DNA from: CAIVPM01 sp964477265
GTDB taxonomy: Bacteria > Bacteroidota > Bacteroidia > Chitinophagales > Chitinophagaceae
DNA length: 64,000 nt
Assembly (NCBI GenBank): GCA_964477265.1
Contig: CAYZDJ010000014.1
Location: 16,561 to 80,560, forward strand
Direction of reading: 5' to 3'
Position numbers and translations under genes: made by a program. The notes under the pieces were generated by a model. The model was not told the DNA's origin, did no database searches, and worked only from the letters and a program-made list of their open reading frames with translations. Below are positions 26,894 to 37,243 of the stretch, piece after piece. Within the stretch, counting starts at the first letter, position 1. Each line of letters opens with the position of its first letter.

Positions 26894-27337
26894 TTAAGAT
26901 TTATGGCTGGTTAAAATCATATTAACTACAATTTTATCTATTGGTAAATGAACATCTTTATCAGAAAGTTTATCAATATCAATCCATCTAAAAACCTCGG
27001 CACAACTTGTTTTATCTGCTATTTGGTGTGGTTCAAAATCAAATTGCCGTTGCTTTGTTATCAAAATATCATCATCATTTGTGCTAACAAAATAATAAAT
27101 AGAAATAATCTGGTGCTGATTGTTGAATGCAGAAATTTGAAAAAAATCTGTTGTGTAAATATGTTCACCAACAGTTACATCCATTCCTGTTTCTTCTTTA
27201 AACTCCCTCTTTAAACATTCCCTTGTTCCTTCTCCAAACTCTAATCCACCTCCAGGAAATTTTGTAAAATAATTACCTCGAATAAACTCATCACTCACCA
27301 AAAGCTGGTTGTGATTATTGATTAAAATGCCATACAC
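26894..27337 (-). CDS. Nudix hydrolase, start uncertain
   Basis: About 147 residues from GTG 27337. Nudix box: GGLEFGEGTRECLKREFKEE, then TG. The frame stays open upstream without ATG, GTG or TTG, and reads FNIRVYGILINN, which looks like native N-terminal beta-strand. The likely start is therefore a non-standard ATT or ATC around 27361-27366, within an AT-rich repeat. Nudix enzymes hydrolyse nucleoside diphosphate-linked substrates. The substrate is unknown. Confidence 0.88.
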   Translation of the reverse strand: MYGILINNHNQLLVSDEFIRGNYFTKFPGGGLEFGEGTRECLKREFKEETGMDVTVGEHIYTTDFFQISAFNNQHQIISIYYFVSTNDDDILITKQRQFDFEPHQIADKTSCAEVFRWIDIDKLSDKDVHLPIDKIVVNMILTSHKS

Positions 27338-27416
27338 TCTTATGTTGAATTGATAGTTGATAATTGTTAATGATTAAAATAGTTAAGAATTTTTAATTTC
27401 TAATTTAATTGACAAA
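27338..27416. repeat. AT-rich repeats upstream of the Nudix gene
   Basis: Runs such as ATTGATAGTTGATAATTG and TTAATGATTAAAATAG continue to the 27417 gene. They overlap the likely true start of the Nudix gene. Confidence 0.45.
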
Positions 27417-28616
27417 CTATCTTTCAAAATAAGCTAAGGTTCCACCCACCCATTCTTTATCATAATTATATCTAACGCCAATCATTTTGCCTTTACTCAA
27501 TCGTGCTAAATTATTTGTAGGAATTGGTCTTGCCTCTCCTTCTTTCCAAAAATAAAAAATTCTTATTTCTGCTTTTGCAGCAACATCTGGTGTTTTAATA
27601 ACACTTGCATATTTTACCTTGCGTTGCAAAATCCAGTTTTCAGGGTCAGTAATTTTTGCTATATCATCAATAGTAACATCAATTACAACACCTTGACCAG
27701 AGAAAGAAAACAATGGCTTTAAAACATAATTCTCTAAATCTTTTGGTATTTCTTTTAGCTCACTTAAAAAACTTGTTTTGGGAACAAATGGATGATTTAA
27801 AAAAGGCAAAGTGTATTTGCTGATTCTGTAAAACCAATTTGGATGTGGCACCCATTCTACATTTAATTCTTCCAATAAGATTTTTCCTTTATCCTGCACT
27901 TCCTGAGATTGTTGTTGTAGGTCATCAAAAATTATCCTGTTATAAATTCTTTTTATCTGGATTTTAATTCCATCTTTTATATAAAATAAATCGCTGCCTT
28001 CCTTTATTAATTCTGTAATGCACACAGGTTGTATGCCCAAGTAGTCTTGTGTGCAATAAAAATCAATTCTTGTTTTTTGTTCGTGTGGAAAAATTTCCAA
28101 CAGTATCACATTTTCTGGCTGATGGTTGCCTACAATAATTTCCCTTAACAGGTTTAAATATGACTGCTTGTTGAGGTTGCTTAAATAAGCAGAATAATTA
28201 TCTGGAATATTAAAGTGCTTGCGTGTTACATTATCATGAAAAATCTGGTAGGCAAACAATGTTGGAAATCCCTGCATTTCTATAAGCTGTGGTTCAAGCT
28301 CCCCATTTTCATTTTCGCACACACCAAAGTCGAATGCAATAAAATCGCTGCAGGTTTTATCGTTTGGCACTTTTACACTATGTGGAATTGCCTTTTCGCT
28401 TTGCTCAATAAAATTGGGCTGTGTTATAACATCTACAATGCTTTCACAGGCATCAATCATTTTTTTTGTAAAATCTTTACTTACAAAAATGGGTGTTTCG
28501 GCAACCCTGAAAGCTAATGCTCCTTCAGGATACCTGCCATGCAACTCCTTTAAATAAGCTTCGTATTTTTCTGCTGTAAAATTTTCGTTAAACTGATTGC
28601 GTATCGATGTAACCAT
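27417..28616 (-). CDS. ATP-grasp-like protein, unknown role
   Basis: 399 residues. The C-terminal half carries ATP-grasp-like features: YVLKPLFSFSGQGVVIDVT, WILQRKVKYASVI, AEIRIFYFWKEGEARPIPT. The N-terminal half (FIAFDFGVCENENGELEPQL, LIEMQGFPTLFAYQIFHD) looks like a substrate-binding part. ATP-grasp enzymes ligate carboxylates to amines or thiols. The substrate is not known. It lies 51 bp downstream of a SirB1-like gene on the same strand, and the two are probably co-transcribed. Confidence 0.65.
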   Translation of the reverse strand: MVTSIRNQFNENFTAEKYEAYLKELHGRYPEGALAFRVAETPIFVSKDFTKKMIDACESIVDVITQPNFIEQSEKAIPHSVKVPNDKTCSDFIAFDFGVCENENGELEPQLIEMQGFPTLFAYQIFHDNVTRKHFNIPDNYSAYLSNLNKQSYLNLLREIIVGNHQPENVILLEIFPHEQKTRIDFYCTQDYLGIQPVCITELIKEGSDLFYIKDGIKIQIKRIYNRIIFDDLQQQSQEVQDKGKILLEELNVEWVPHPNWFYRISKYTLPFLNHPFVPKTSFLSELKEIPKDLENYVLKPLFSFSGQGVVIDVTIDDIAKITDPENWILQRKVKYASVIKTPDVAAKAEIRIFYFWKEGEARPIPTNNLARLSKGKMIGVRYNYDKEWVGGTLAYFER

Positions 28617-28667
28617 ACATAAGTTTTATGCAGGTAAAGATATTGGTGAGGAATTAATAATGAAAAT

Positions 28668-29537
28668 TTATTCAAGTATTCTTGCCAATGCCACAACTTC
28701 TTCCTGCTTATCTTCAGCTTGCTGGTTGTAGAAACATTTACCAACTTCCTCCAATAAAATTTTAATAATGCGTTTATGAGACAGTGGCTTAAAATGCTCT
28801 ACTGTTGGCTGCACATTAATGCGTTTAAAATACTTGTGAATATCGCTGTAGCTATAGGCTTGCCCATTTACTGCATCTACATAAAAATGTATATGCTCCC
28901 TTGCATCAGTGGTGCTTTTATCTGCATAGTAATCGCTGTGGTAAAATGCAATTATCATTTGCTTTGGAATGCTTATGATGCTTGCATTAATATCAAGTAA
29001 ATCGCACATTACCTGGTATAAAATACCCATGCTTATGGCGTTGCCTTTTTTGCTTTCCAATACCTTATTTATAAAAAAATCATTAGGATTTTCGTAACAA
29101 ATATCGTTGCTGGTTAGCTTGTAATAATTATATAAAATACTGCACAAAACATTAGCTTGCTCAAGTGGTGTCAAGTAGTTATTCAGCTCAAGCCAAATAT
29201 TGCGTTTAATACGCTCAAGGTCCTGCAAAATGGGCGTTGTATGCAAATCTGGGTACTGATATTTTGATACTAATAATGCACCAAAAAGTAAGTCGTTATA
29301 AGTATTTGCACTCCATTCTGTCAAGTCCCTTTTCAGGTTTTCATATTGCAGTTTATGAATCAGTGTTTCAATTCTGTTTTGCACGCTTTGGTCAATGGTA
29401 TTTTCCCATTCATTTTCTAAATGAGGTATAATAACACTGCCATAACCCATGATTTTGTCAGATATTATTGAAAATATTTCAGTATCTGGATCGTCTAATA
29501 AATTGAATAAAGCCTTTACTTCTTTGTTCTGATTCAT
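28668..29537 (-). CDS. SirB1/transglutaminase-like protein
   Basis: About 289 residues from the ATG at 29537; the TTG at 29615 is weaker. A helical N-terminus (KEVKALFNLLDDPDTEIFSI) precedes the Transglut_core2-like region NDFFINKVLESKKGNAISMG and ILYQVMCDLLDINASIISIP, with HIHFYVDAVNGQ. Members are often called SirB1 or transglutaminase-like; catalysis is not proven. It is followed by the ATP-grasp-like gene. Confidence 0.82.
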   Translation of the reverse strand: MNQNKEVKALFNLLDDPDTEIFSIISDKIMGYGSVIIPHLENEWENTIDQSVQNRIETLIHKLQYENLKRDLTEWSANTYNDLLFGALLVSKYQYPDLHTTPILQDLERIKRNIWLELNNYLTPLEQANVLCSILYNYYKLTSNDICYENPNDFFINKVLESKKGNAISMGILYQVMCDLLDINASIISIPKQMIIAFYHSDYYADKSTTDAREHIHFYVDAVNGQAYSYSDIHKYFKRINVQPTVEHFKPLSHKRIIKILLEEVGKCFYNQQAEDKQEEVVALARILE

Positions 29538-29639
29538 AAATTCGTCTATTGGTCTTTCAGTAATAACGCATTTTGTTTTTATGTATTTTATTTTACTTCT
29601 AATAGTTTTCCCCAATTAGTATTATTTTTTGCCACAGAT

Positions 29640-29762
29640 AAAACAGATGTACACAAATTATTATTTCTAATTTTAATTGGAACACAGATTAACACAGATT
29701 AAACGGATACACACAGATAAAACATAATAAATCCGTATCATCCGTGTCATCTGTGTTCAATT
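29640..29762. repeat. Large palindromic repeat (ACACAGAT / ACGGAT family), intergenic
   Basis: The left arm GAACACAGATTAACACAGAT ends in ACGGATACACACAGAT. The right arm reads ATCCGTATCATCCGTGTC, then ATCTGTGTTC, so the two pair for about 27 bp with a one-base offset. A half copy (CCACAGATAAAACAGATG) stands at 29631-29650. The rest of 29616-29936 holds no gene. Confidence 0.75.
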
Positions 29763-29924
29763 AATAACACACAATTTTTATGCTTCGCATATTTTATTTT
29801 TTTATTGTCCAGACATTTGTAATGCTATTTAACTTCAGTGGCGTTGGCACCATTCAACAGTATAACTCTATTAAGCAACGCAAACAATAACAACCATAAA
29901 CCACAAACGATAAACTAATAATAT

Positions 29925-29932
29925 TACATTTG
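29925..29932 (+). promoter_or_regulatory. TACATTTG -7 box immediately ahead of thyA
   Basis: TACATTTG (29925-29932) fits TAnnTTTG and lies 4 bp from the ATG. The same TTACATTTGCCCTATG string starts the gene at 38953 on the minus strand. If the box is used, the thyA transcript has almost no leader. No -33 TTTG is clear. Confidence 0.45.
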
Positions 29933-29936
29933 CCCT

Positions 29937-30746
29937 ATGCAACAATATCAGCAATTACTGCAACATATTTTAGATAATGGAGTTGCCAAAGAAGATAGAA
30001 CAGGCACTGGAACCATAAGCTGTTTTGGCTATCAAATGAGGTTTAATTTACAAGATGGATTTCCTTTGGCAACTACAAAAAAATTACATTTAAAAAGCAT
30101 TATTTACGAATTGCTTTGGTTTTTAAATGGAGATACCAACATAAAATACCTTAATGAAAATGGTGTAAAAATATGGGACGAATGGGCTAATGAAAATGGA
30201 GACCTTGGACCAGTGTATGGCAAGCAATGGCGTAGCTGGCAAAATAAAAATGGAGAAGTAATTGACCAGATTGCAGATGTTATTCATCAGTTAAAAACAA
30301 ACCCAGACAGCAGAAGAATTATTGTAAATGCCTGGAACGTAGGCGAGTTAAAGGAAATGGCTCTAATGCCTTGCCACGCTTTGTTTCAGTTTTATGTAGC
30401 CGAAGATAAAAATGGAGTAAAAAGGTTGAGTTGCCAATTGTATCAACGCAGTGCAGATGTGTTTTTAGGTGTGCCATTCAACATTGCTTCTTATGCTTTG
30501 CTAACTATGATGGTTGCACAGGTTTGCAATATGGAATATGGCGAATTTATACACAGCTTTGGCGATGTGCATTTATACAACAATCACTTAGAGCAAGCAA
30601 AGTTGCAGTTAACAAGAACGCCATATCCTTTGCCAACAATGCAATTGAATAAAGATGTAAAAGATATTTTTAGTTTTAAGTACGAAGATTTTACTTTAGA
30701 AAATTATCAATCACACCCTCATATAAAAGGTGTTGTTGCAGTTTAA
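29937..30746 (+). CDS. thyA: Thymidylate synthase
   Basis: 269 residues. Active-site Cys in [11 protein letters not shown], substrate motifs [20 protein letters not shown] and [14 protein letters not shown]. It makes dTMP from dUMP using methylene-tetrahydrofolate. Length fits the short ThyA form. It precedes a lipoprotein gene on the same strand. The likely promoter sits right at the ATG. Confidence 0.98.
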   Translation: MQQYQQLLQHILDNGVAKEDRTGTGTISCFGYQMRFNLQDGFPLATTKKLHLKSIIYELLWFLNGDTNIKYLNENGVKIWDEWANENGDLGPVYGKQWRSWQNKNGEVIDQIADVIHQLKTNPDSRRIIVNAWNVGELKEMALMPCHALFQFYVAEDKNGVKRLSCQLYQRSADVFLGVPFNIASYALLTMMVAQVCNMEYGEFIHSFGDVHLYNNHLEQAKLQLTRTPYPLPTMQLNKDVKDIFSFKYEDFTLENYQSHPHIKGVVAV

Positions 30747-30784
30747 TTTTAGTGAGTAATTTATAGTTAAAAAGCGAATAGTAA

Positions 30785-31327
30785 ATGAAGAATGTATTTT
30801 TATTGTTTCTTGCAATCATCATTGTTTCGTGTAAAAATGGAAATGTTAAAGTTGTTTTTAGAGATAGCTTAATAAATAATAAAGATACTTTAAGTGAGTA
30901 TGAGTTTGGGATGTCAAAACCAGAGGTAGTAAGTGACACCAGTAAAATGCAAATAATATCTATAAATGACACTCTTTACAAAGGCGATACATTAACCATT
31001 CATTTTAAAGTTCCTCATTATAAAGATTTAGCAATAACAAAACCTAATGGTGATTTTATGTTTCTTGTTTTTTCAGCACCTGAGCAAAACCATCCTTCTT
31101 TAGTAAACTGGGATGATTTTGAAAATGCCAGAACAATTAAAATCATTACTGATAAAACAAAAGCAAATCCATTTAATTTCAATATTAAGTCCAATCAATT
31201 AATCTTTACAGAAACCGGGTTGTATAATGTAAAGCTGAGTGAAAACTTAGAAACAGATGATGGCACACCAGTTGAAATAAGAAGTGTATATTATATAAAT
31301 AAATATCGTAATAAATCATACATCTAA
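30785..31327 (+). CDS. Lipoprotein of unknown function
   Basis: 180 residues. Lipobox IIIVSC near residue 17, so SPII processing is likely. The rest is beta-rich (GDTLTIHFKVPHYKDLAITK, then NLETDDGTPVEIRSVYYINK) with no motif I recognise. It lies 38 bp after thyA and 25 bp ahead of sdaA, which may share a transcript. Confidence 0.7.
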   Translation: MKNVFLLFLAIIIVSCKNGNVKVVFRDSLINNKDTLSEYEFGMSKPEVVSDTSKMQIISINDTLYKGDTLTIHFKVPHYKDLAITKPNGDFMFLVFSAPEQNHPSLVNWDDFENARTIKIITDKTKANPFNFNIKSNQLIFTETGLYNVKLSENLETDDGTPVEIRSVYYINKYRNKSYI

Positions 31328-31352
31328 AATCGTTACATCGTAAATAAATATT

Positions 31353-32774
31353 ATGCCACACGAAGCTATTTCAGTTTTTGATATGTTTAAAATTGGAGTT
31401 GGTCCCAGCAGTTCACATACACTTGGCCCATGGCGTGCTGCAATGCAGTGTGTGCAGGCTATTCAGCAAAAATCATCTTTGCAAAATGTAAAAAAAATTG
31501 ATGTGTTGTTGTATGGTTCTCTTGCAAAAACAGGCAAAGGTCATGGTACCGATATTGCAGTTTTACTGGGCTTGTGCTACGAAGACCCTGAAACGATTGA
31601 TGTGAATTTAATTGATGAAAAAATAAATGCAATTAAAACTACACAACAACTTCATTTAGGTAATCAAGTTTATATTCCATTTAATCTTTCAACCAATATT
31701 CAATTTTTATTTAGCGAAACATTACCATTTCATCCCAATGGTTTATCGTTTTTAGTTGAGTTAAACAATGGAGATAATTTTAGTGAAACATATTACAGCA
31801 TTGGTGGTGGCTTTGTTGTAAAAGAAAATGAAATTGCTGGCGATAAAAAAAACATTTCACTTCCTTTTCCTATAAACACTGCTAGAGACTTATTACATTG
31901 GTGTCAAAAAACTGGGCTAAGTATTAACGAAGTAGTAATTGAAAATGAAGCGGCCTGGCGTAACGAAAGTGAAACCATTGTTGGTGTTTTAAGAATATGG
32001 CAAACGATGAAAGACTGTATTTACAGGGGTTGTCACACAAAAGGAATGTTGCCTGGTGGATTAAATGTAAAACGCAGGGCTTTTGATTTGAATAAAAGAT
32101 TAACCCAAAATAAACCTTATAATAATTACGATGAATGGTTAAATATTATTCAAAATGGTGGCAATCATTTTCAGTATATACTTGATTGGGTAAGTTGCTT
32201 TGCACTTGCTGTTAATGAAGAGAATGCAAGTTTTGGAAGAGTAGTAACTGCACCAACCAATGGAGCTGCAGGTGTTATTCCTGCTGTGCTTATGTATTAT
32301 ATAGCTTTTTGCAATGGCAATGATGATAATAAAATTGTAAAATTTCTTTTAACTGCCAGCGAAATTGGCAGCATATTTAAAAAAGGTGCAACCATAAGTG
32401 CTGCAATGGGTGGTTGCCAGGCAGAGATTGGAGTAAGCAGTGCAATGGCTGCTGCTGCTTTAACTGAAAGTTTAGGTGGTTCTCAAAAGCAAGCTAATAT
32501 GGCTGCAGAAATTGCAATGGAGCATCACCTTGGTTTAACCTGTGACCCAATAGCAGGACTTGTACAAGTGCCTTGCATAGAACGAAATACTATGGGTGCA
32601 ATAAAAGCTATAACTGCCAGCCAGCTTGCATTGCAAAGCACTCCAGACTTTGCAAAAGTGAGCCTTGATAAAGTAATTGAAACCATGTGGCAAACTGCAT
32701 TGGACATGAATAGTAAATACAAAGAAACAGCCGATGGTGGCTTAGCATTAAGCGTTGGTTTGGCTGAATGCTAA
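31353..32774 (+). CDS. sdaA: L-serine ammonia-lyase, iron-sulfur dependent
   Basis: 473 residues in single-chain form. N-terminal [20 protein letters not shown], then [11 protein letters not shown], and the catalytic cluster region [17 protein letters not shown] with [16 protein letters not shown] supplying Fe-S Cys residues. It deaminates serine to pyruvate and ammonia. There is no sign of an ACT domain fusion. Confidence 0.96.
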   Translation: MPHEAISVFDMFKIGVGPSSSHTLGPWRAAMQCVQAIQQKSSLQNVKKIDVLLYGSLAKTGKGHGTDIAVLLGLCYEDPETIDVNLIDEKINAIKTTQQLHLGNQVYIPFNLSTNIQFLFSETLPFHPNGLSFLVELNNGDNFSETYYSIGGGFVVKENEIAGDKKNISLPFPINTARDLLHWCQKTGLSINEVVIENEAAWRNESETIVGVLRIWQTMKDCIYRGCHTKGMLPGGLNVKRRAFDLNKRLTQNKPYNNYDEWLNIIQNGGNHFQYILDWVSCFALAVNEENASFGRVVTAPTNGAAGVIPAVLMYYIAFCNGNDDNKIVKFLLTASEIGSIFKKGATISAAMGGCQAEIGVSSAMAAAALTESLGGSQKQANMAAEIAMEHHLGLTCDPIAGLVQVPCIERNTMGAIKAITASQLALQSTPDFAKVSLDKVIETMWQTALDMNSKYKETADGGLALSVGLAEC

Positions 32775-33042
32775 AAATATTTTTATATCTCCACAATAAA
32801 AAAGTGGAACGCACAGAAATAAAAAAAATTGTATAAAAATTTTTTATTCCAATAAAAACTTCTATTTTGCACTCCCATTACAAAAGACACTACCCACTTT
32901 TATAATGAAAACAAACAAATTTATTCTTAACAGAATATTGCCCGTTTTTAATTCTTCCCCTCTTTTAACAAACTATTTTACATTTTAAGGAAAACCTTAA
33001 CCGTAACCTTTTGATTATTTTTTAACAATTAAAGGGATTAAA

Positions 33043-33756
33043 ATGAAAAAAACATTTATCAAAAAGTTATCTCCACTATTTATTGGAGCAGCTTTAATTG
33101 CCACAACTCTTATTATAAGCAGTTGGCAAAAAGACAGTAATGAGAACAATCCTATTCCGGGAATGACAAGTTCTATTAACATCAGTTTTGCAAATGTTGA
33201 TGCTCAAACTGAATTACTTGTACCAGGCAATAAGATTTATCACAGAGCTGAAGCATTAGAGCTAAAGAAAAAATTAGAAGAACTGCATGCTGCCAATCCT
33301 GATGATATATCAGTAAACTTTGCATTGGTAAAATATCATGCCTGTGCACCAAACTTTGCTGGTGGCTTTAAAGGAAGTGCATTGCAACATGCTGCTTCTA
33401 TATACAGGCAAAATGCCTATGTTGGTTGTTTGGCATATGAATACATTTATACTATACACAGTGATTTTGTTAATGCTGAGCGTTGGTATAAATTGTCTTT
33501 AGCCTGTCAACTACTGGAAGGTATGGAATGGCGAGAGGTTTCTTATGCAAAAGCTGTAACCTTTGGCATTGGTGTTAAAGGAAATTTTAGCAATGGCAAA
33601 ATACAACCTTTATACGAAAATTTATATGGCACCCATAAAAGAAAAATCATGATGACTAAATGTACAAATAATGATTGTGCATTTACCTTAGTTCCAGGAT
33701 TTTTAAGAGGAGCAAATTCGCAAACAACCGGAAGATTATTATTTACTCCATATTAA
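33043..33756 (+). CDS. Exported hypothetical protein
   Basis: 237 residues. A signal/anchor (LSPLFIGAALIATTLIIS) is followed by NIHF-less alpha-helical repeats: RAEALELKKKLEELHAANPD, then NAERWYKLSLACQLLEGMEW. It ends with a Cys-containing stretch (CTNNDCAFTLVPGFLRG). The fold may be TPR-like. No family recognised. It has a strong terminator and a 268-bp upstream region without another clear gene. Confidence 0.68.
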   Translation: MKKTFIKKLSPLFIGAALIATTLIISSWQKDSNENNPIPGMTSSINISFANVDAQTELLVPGNKIYHRAEALELKKKLEELHAANPDDISVNFALVKYHACAPNFAGGFKGSALQHAASIYRQNAYVGCLAYEYIYTIHSDFVNAERWYKLSLACQLLEGMEWREVSYAKAVTFGIGVKGNFSNGKIQPLYENLYGTHKRKIMMTKCTNNDCAFTLVPGFLRGANSQTTGRLLFTPY

Positions 33757-33780
33757 GATGAGTTCTATACTTTTTTTATA

Positions 33781-33808
33781 AAAACCTGTTTTAACCAACA
33801 GGTTTTTT
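33781..33808 (+). terminator. Intrinsic terminator of the 33043 gene
   Basis: AAAACCTGTT and AACAGGTTTT form a 10-bp stem around TTAACC, followed by T residues, 24 bp after the stop. Confidence 0.88.
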
Positions 33809-33866
33809 TTGTGTAAATACCTAAATGCATTTTATTTCGTTTATATATTGATACATTTTTAAATAA

Positions 33867-34370
33867 ATGATAGCGACAGCAACATACTATACTTATTATG
33901 AAAGTCCGATTGGCTTGATAAAAATTGGAGGCACAGAAACATATATTTCTGAAATAATGTTTATTGATGACAAGCAGCAAATACAATATGGCGAGCCTGG
34001 TGTTAGCGATGTTATTCATCAATGCACAGAACAGTTGATTGAATTTTTTCAGGGAAAAAGAAAAATATTTGATATTCCTATACATCAGGAAGGTACTGCA
34101 TTTCAAACAAAAGTATGGAGCAAGCTTACAGAAATTCCTTATGGAAAAACCATTAGCTATTTAGATTTAAGCAAACAAATGGGTGATGAAAAAGCAGTGA
34201 GGGCTGTGGCTGCAAGTAATGGGAAAAATAAAATAAGCATTATAGCACCTTGCCACAGGGTAATTGGCACAAGCAAAAACTTAGTTGGTTACAGCGGCGG
34301 TTTATGGCGAAAAAAATGGTTGCTGCAACATGAGTTTAGAACTGCAAATGGTATACAGGTTTTGTTTTAA
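33867..34370 (+). CDS. ogt: Methylated-DNA--protein-cysteine methyltransferase
   Basis: 167 residues, the usual length. Active-site motif [20 protein letters not shown] with the alkyl-accepting Cys, plus helix-turn-helix [20 protein letters not shown]. It repairs O6-alkylguanine by suicide transfer. Its stop overlaps the opposing end of cca by 4 bp, so the two are convergent. Confidence 0.96.
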   Translation: MIATATYYTYYESPIGLIKIGGTETYISEIMFIDDKQQIQYGEPGVSDVIHQCTEQLIEFFQGKRKIFDIPIHQEGTAFQTKVWSKLTEIPYGKTISYLDLSKQMGDEKAVRAVAASNGKNKISIIAPCHRVIGTSKNLVGYSGGLWRKKWLLQHEFRTANGIQVLF

Positions 34371-35836
34371 GCAACAGGATGCAACCCAATATTGGCAGCA
34401 GTTTCAAGCATAAATTTATATGCAGCATCATAATCGTTTTTTATTACGCCATCAAGTATAGCTTCTCTTATAGCATCTTTTATAACCCCTACTCTTCTTT
34501 CTGGAGACAATCCAAATGTTTGTATAATCAAATCTCCACTTATTGGTGGTTGCCAGTTTCTAAGTTTATCAGCAGCCTCAACAATTCGCATTCGTTCTTG
34601 TACAAAATCAAAATTTTGTAAATAACGTTTTACCTTAAACTTGTTCTTGCTGGTAATATCTGCTTTGCAAAGTGTCATTAAATCATCAATATCTTCTCCA
34701 GCATCAAACAATAACCTGCGAATGGCACTATCAGTAATATTTTCTTTAGTAACGCTTATTGGCCTTAAGTGAAGCTCTACAAGCTTTTGAACGTATTTCA
34801 TTTTTTCGTTCATTGGCAATTTCAATTTTGCAAAAATTTTAGGAACCATTCTTGCTCCAACTACTTCATGTCCATGAAAAGTAAAGCCATGTCCTTCTTC
34901 AAACCTTTTTGTTGGTGGTTTACCAATATCATGCAGTAATGCAGCCCAACGTAGCCAAAGGTTTTGTGTGTTTGCACAAATATTATCCAGCACTTGCAGC
35001 GTGTGGTAAAAGTTATCTTTATGCCCCAAGCCATCAACATATTCTGCACCATGTAAAGCCATCATTTGAGGAAAAATAATTTGCAGCAAACCGCTTTTAC
35101 TTAACAAATCCCAACCAATAGAAGGTTTATTGCTCATCATTATTTTATTCAACTCATCAGCAATTCTTTCGTGCGAAATAATTTTAATACGCTCTGCATT
35201 TTTTTTAATGGATGCGAATGTTTCTTCTTTAATTGTAAAATTTAATTGTGTTGCAAAGCGAATGGCACGCATCATTCTAAGTGGGTCATCACTAAATGTA
35301 ATATCTGCATCAAGCGGTGTCTGTATAAGCATTTCAGCAATATCATGCACACCATTAAATGGGTCAACAAGTTCTAAATAATTATTTTTATTTAAACTTA
35401 TAGCCAACGCATTAATTGTAAAATCTCTTCTGTTTTGGTCATCAGTTAAAGTGCCTATTTCAACATCAGGTTTTCTGCTGTCACTTCTATAACTTTCTTT
35501 TCTTGCACCTACAAATTCTATCTCAAAAAACTCTTCATTTCTTGTTTCTTGTTTCTCGTTTCTCGTTTCTCGTTTCTCATTTTTAACTTTTATTTGTGCT
35601 GTTCCAAAGTTTTTAAAAAAAGCAACCTGCGGTTTAGGGTTAAATTTTTCAGCAACTGCTTCAGCAAGTTTAATTCCATCACCAACACATACAATATCTA
35701 AATCTTTTGTAGGTCTTTGCAAAATCTTATCTCTTACAAAACCACCAACAGCATAGGTTTCAACGCCAAGCTCATTGGCTGCTGTAGCAATTTTTTTAAA
35801 AATAAAGTTGTCGAAAGATGTCAGTTCAATTTGCAT
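34367..35836 (-). CDS. cca: CCA tRNA nucleotidyltransferase/poly(A) polymerase family, with HD domain
   Basis: About 489 residues from the ATG at 35836. Head domain: [12 protein letters not shown] and [12 protein letters not shown] (the catalytic Asp pair), then a ligand domain and an HD domain ([20 protein letters not shown]). It adds CCA to tRNA 3' ends. At about residues 85-110 is an extra Lys/Glu/Arg-rich stretch ([17 protein letters not shown]) between two beta-strands. It is encoded by a GAGAAAC tandem repeat and not typical of homologues. It is convergent with ogt. Confidence 0.93.
   Translation of the reverse strand: MQIELTSFDNFIFKKIATAANELGVETYAVGGFVRDKILQRPTKDLDIVCVGDGIKLAEAVAEKFNPKPQVAFFKNFGTAQIKVKNEKRETRNEKQETRNEEFFEIEFVGARKESYRSDSRKPDVEIGTLTDDQNRRDFTINALAISLNKNNYLELVDPFNGVHDIAEMLIQTPLDADITFSDDPLRMMRAIRFATQLNFTIKEETFASIKKNAERIKIISHERIADELNKIMMSNKPSIGWDLLSKSGLLQIIFPQMMALHGAEYVDGLGHKDNFYHTLQVLDNICANTQNLWLRWAALLHDIGKPPTKRFEEGHGFTFHGHEVVGARMVPKIFAKLKLPMNEKMKYVQKLVELHLRPISVTKENITDSAIRRLLFDAGEDIDDLMTLCKADITSKNKFKVKRYLQNFDFVQERMRIVEAADKLRNWQPPISGDLIIQTFGLSPERRVGVIKDAIREAILDGVIKNDYDAAYKFMLETAANIGLHPVA
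35530..35585. repeat. GAGAAACGAGAAAC tandem repeat inside cca
   Basis: On the minus strand the coding sequence contains repeated GAGAAACGAGAAAC/AAGAAAC units that read in frame. The 7-bp unit encodes the NEKxETR peptide. Confidence 0.8.
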
Positions 35837-35861
35837 TATATACAAAATAAGTATTTCTATA

Positions 35862-35899
35862 AACTAAAAATTCTCTCAAGTTTGAGAGAATTTTTAGTT
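35862..35899 (-). terminator. Near-perfect 18-bp hairpin upstream of cca
   Basis: AACTAAAAATTCTCTCAA and its complement with a 2-nt loop, 26 bp before the cca start. It probably terminates transcription from the GH26-like gene, whose stop lies 160 bp upstream on the minus strand. The run of T on the minus side supports this. Confidence 0.65.
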
Positions 35900-36059
35900 G
35901 GTGCTCCTCACAGACAATTTATCGAACCAACTAACTGAAGGTTTGAAAGAAATATATCAATTGAAGTCACTTTTTAAAAATTTGAATGAGTAGCGAATAT
36001 ATGTGAGAATGGAAGTTGGTGATTGCATAGCACTGATTTTTATTTGCAGACAAAATTTA

Positions 36060-37241
36060 TTACCCATAAACATTTCTTCTTTTTGTGCTTTTACTAAAAA
36101 TAAATTCTGGCTCCTGATAAAACACATTAAAATCTGTTTGACTTGCGTGTGTTGGATAACAACAATAAAATTCACTATCATCGCCAAGTGCTAAACCTTT
36201 AGGATTACGCCACAACATACAATATGCAATGCGTTGCCCCAGCAGTGCAGCTTTCATAGTTTGTGTAAACCAATTGGCATAAGGCACATTACTAGCATTT
36301 GCTAAATTATTGCAACCCATTTCGGTAACTGCTGCAACTTTATTATTGGCATCTGCTATTTGCACAATAGTGCTTATTTGATTTTGCATTTTAATAATAT
36401 ACAGACTGCTTGTTGTGTTGGGTCTTTGATAAGCATCTAAACCAATAATATCTACAAAACCATTATCAGGATAGCGATTGTTAAAATCGTTTGTGGTAAA
36501 GCCATCATTTAAACTAAAAGCATATAATACATTGTGTACACCACACGTATCTTTTAAATGTGTAACTGTTAATCGCCATAGTTTTATATAGTCTGTAGCA
36601 TTGCAAAAAGTAGTATCCCACCAAAAACAATTTTGCACATTACACTCGTGAAAAGGACGAAAAATAATAGGTATTAATTTACCATCGCTACCACGAAGGC
36701 TGTTAAAAAAATTGGCAATAATAGTTAGCCATCCTTTAAAAATATCTTTATAAGTTATGTTGCTACCATTGGGTTTGCTTATACCATCTAATATTTTTGC
36801 AACAGTAGTTCCATCTCCAGCACCTGCACCAAATACAGGATTATTGGCATGCCAGCAAATAGTGTTAATGCAACCCATATCGTACACTTGTTTAATACAG
36901 GCTTTTAATTTTGTTAGTTCTATCCAATTTATAAGGCGAGGATTGTTGGTTTCTATTTGTCCAATATCCCAACCAAAAATACCTGCAAAGTCATTGTTGC
37001 TAAGGCTATCACTTACATCGCTTGTTCTGCTTTGAGGATTGTTTTCATAAGTCCAGCCATTACCATATAACAAACTATCGTGATGTCCAAATATGGTTCT
37101 TGTATTTCTAATACTGTTTAGCCTGGTAAACAAATTTTTAGTTTCTTGTGTAGCTCTTGAGTCTATGGGTGCTGGTGTTATGGGCATTGTGTTTTGTTTA
37201 TCTTTTGTTTCATGCAAAATGACAATGAAAAGTAAGAACAC
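36060..37241 (-). CDS. GH26-like secreted glycoside hydrolase
   Basis: 393 residues. The start is GTG 37241; no ATG or TTG is in frame before a stop. The N-terminus (FLLFIVILHETKDKQ) is a weak signal. Motifs fit GH26: IFGHHDSLLYGNGWTYENNP, INTICWHANNP, IIFRPFHECNVQNCFWW (acid/base Glu) and AAVTEMGCNN (nucleophile region). GH26 enzymes cleave beta-mannan; substrate inferred. It lies 2 bp after the 37244 gene, which is odd for a secreted enzyme. It may be co-transcribed. Confidence 0.8.
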   Translation of the reverse strand: MFLLFIVILHETKDKQNTMPITPAPIDSRATQETKNLFTRLNSIRNTRTIFGHHDSLLYGNGWTYENNPQSRTSDVSDSLSNNDFAGIFGWDIGQIETNNPRLINWIELTKLKACIKQVYDMGCINTICWHANNPVFGAGAGDGTTVAKILDGISKPNGSNITYKDIFKGWLTIIANFFNSLRGSDGKLIPIIFRPFHECNVQNCFWWDTTFCNATDYIKLWRLTVTHLKDTCGVHNVLYAFSLNDGFTTNDFNNRYPDNGFVDIIGLDAYQRPNTTSSLYIIKMQNQISTIVQIADANNKVAAVTEMGCNNLANASNVPYANWFTQTMKAALLGQRIAYCMLWRNPKGLALGDDSEFYCCYPTHASQTDFNVFYQEPEFIFSKSTKRRNVYG

Positions 37242-37243
37242 AC

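Noticed and set aside
29538..29615. Longer SirB1-like start at TTG 29615
   Set aside because: The extra 26 residues are Lys/Ile-rich without family resemblance; ATG 29537 fits better.
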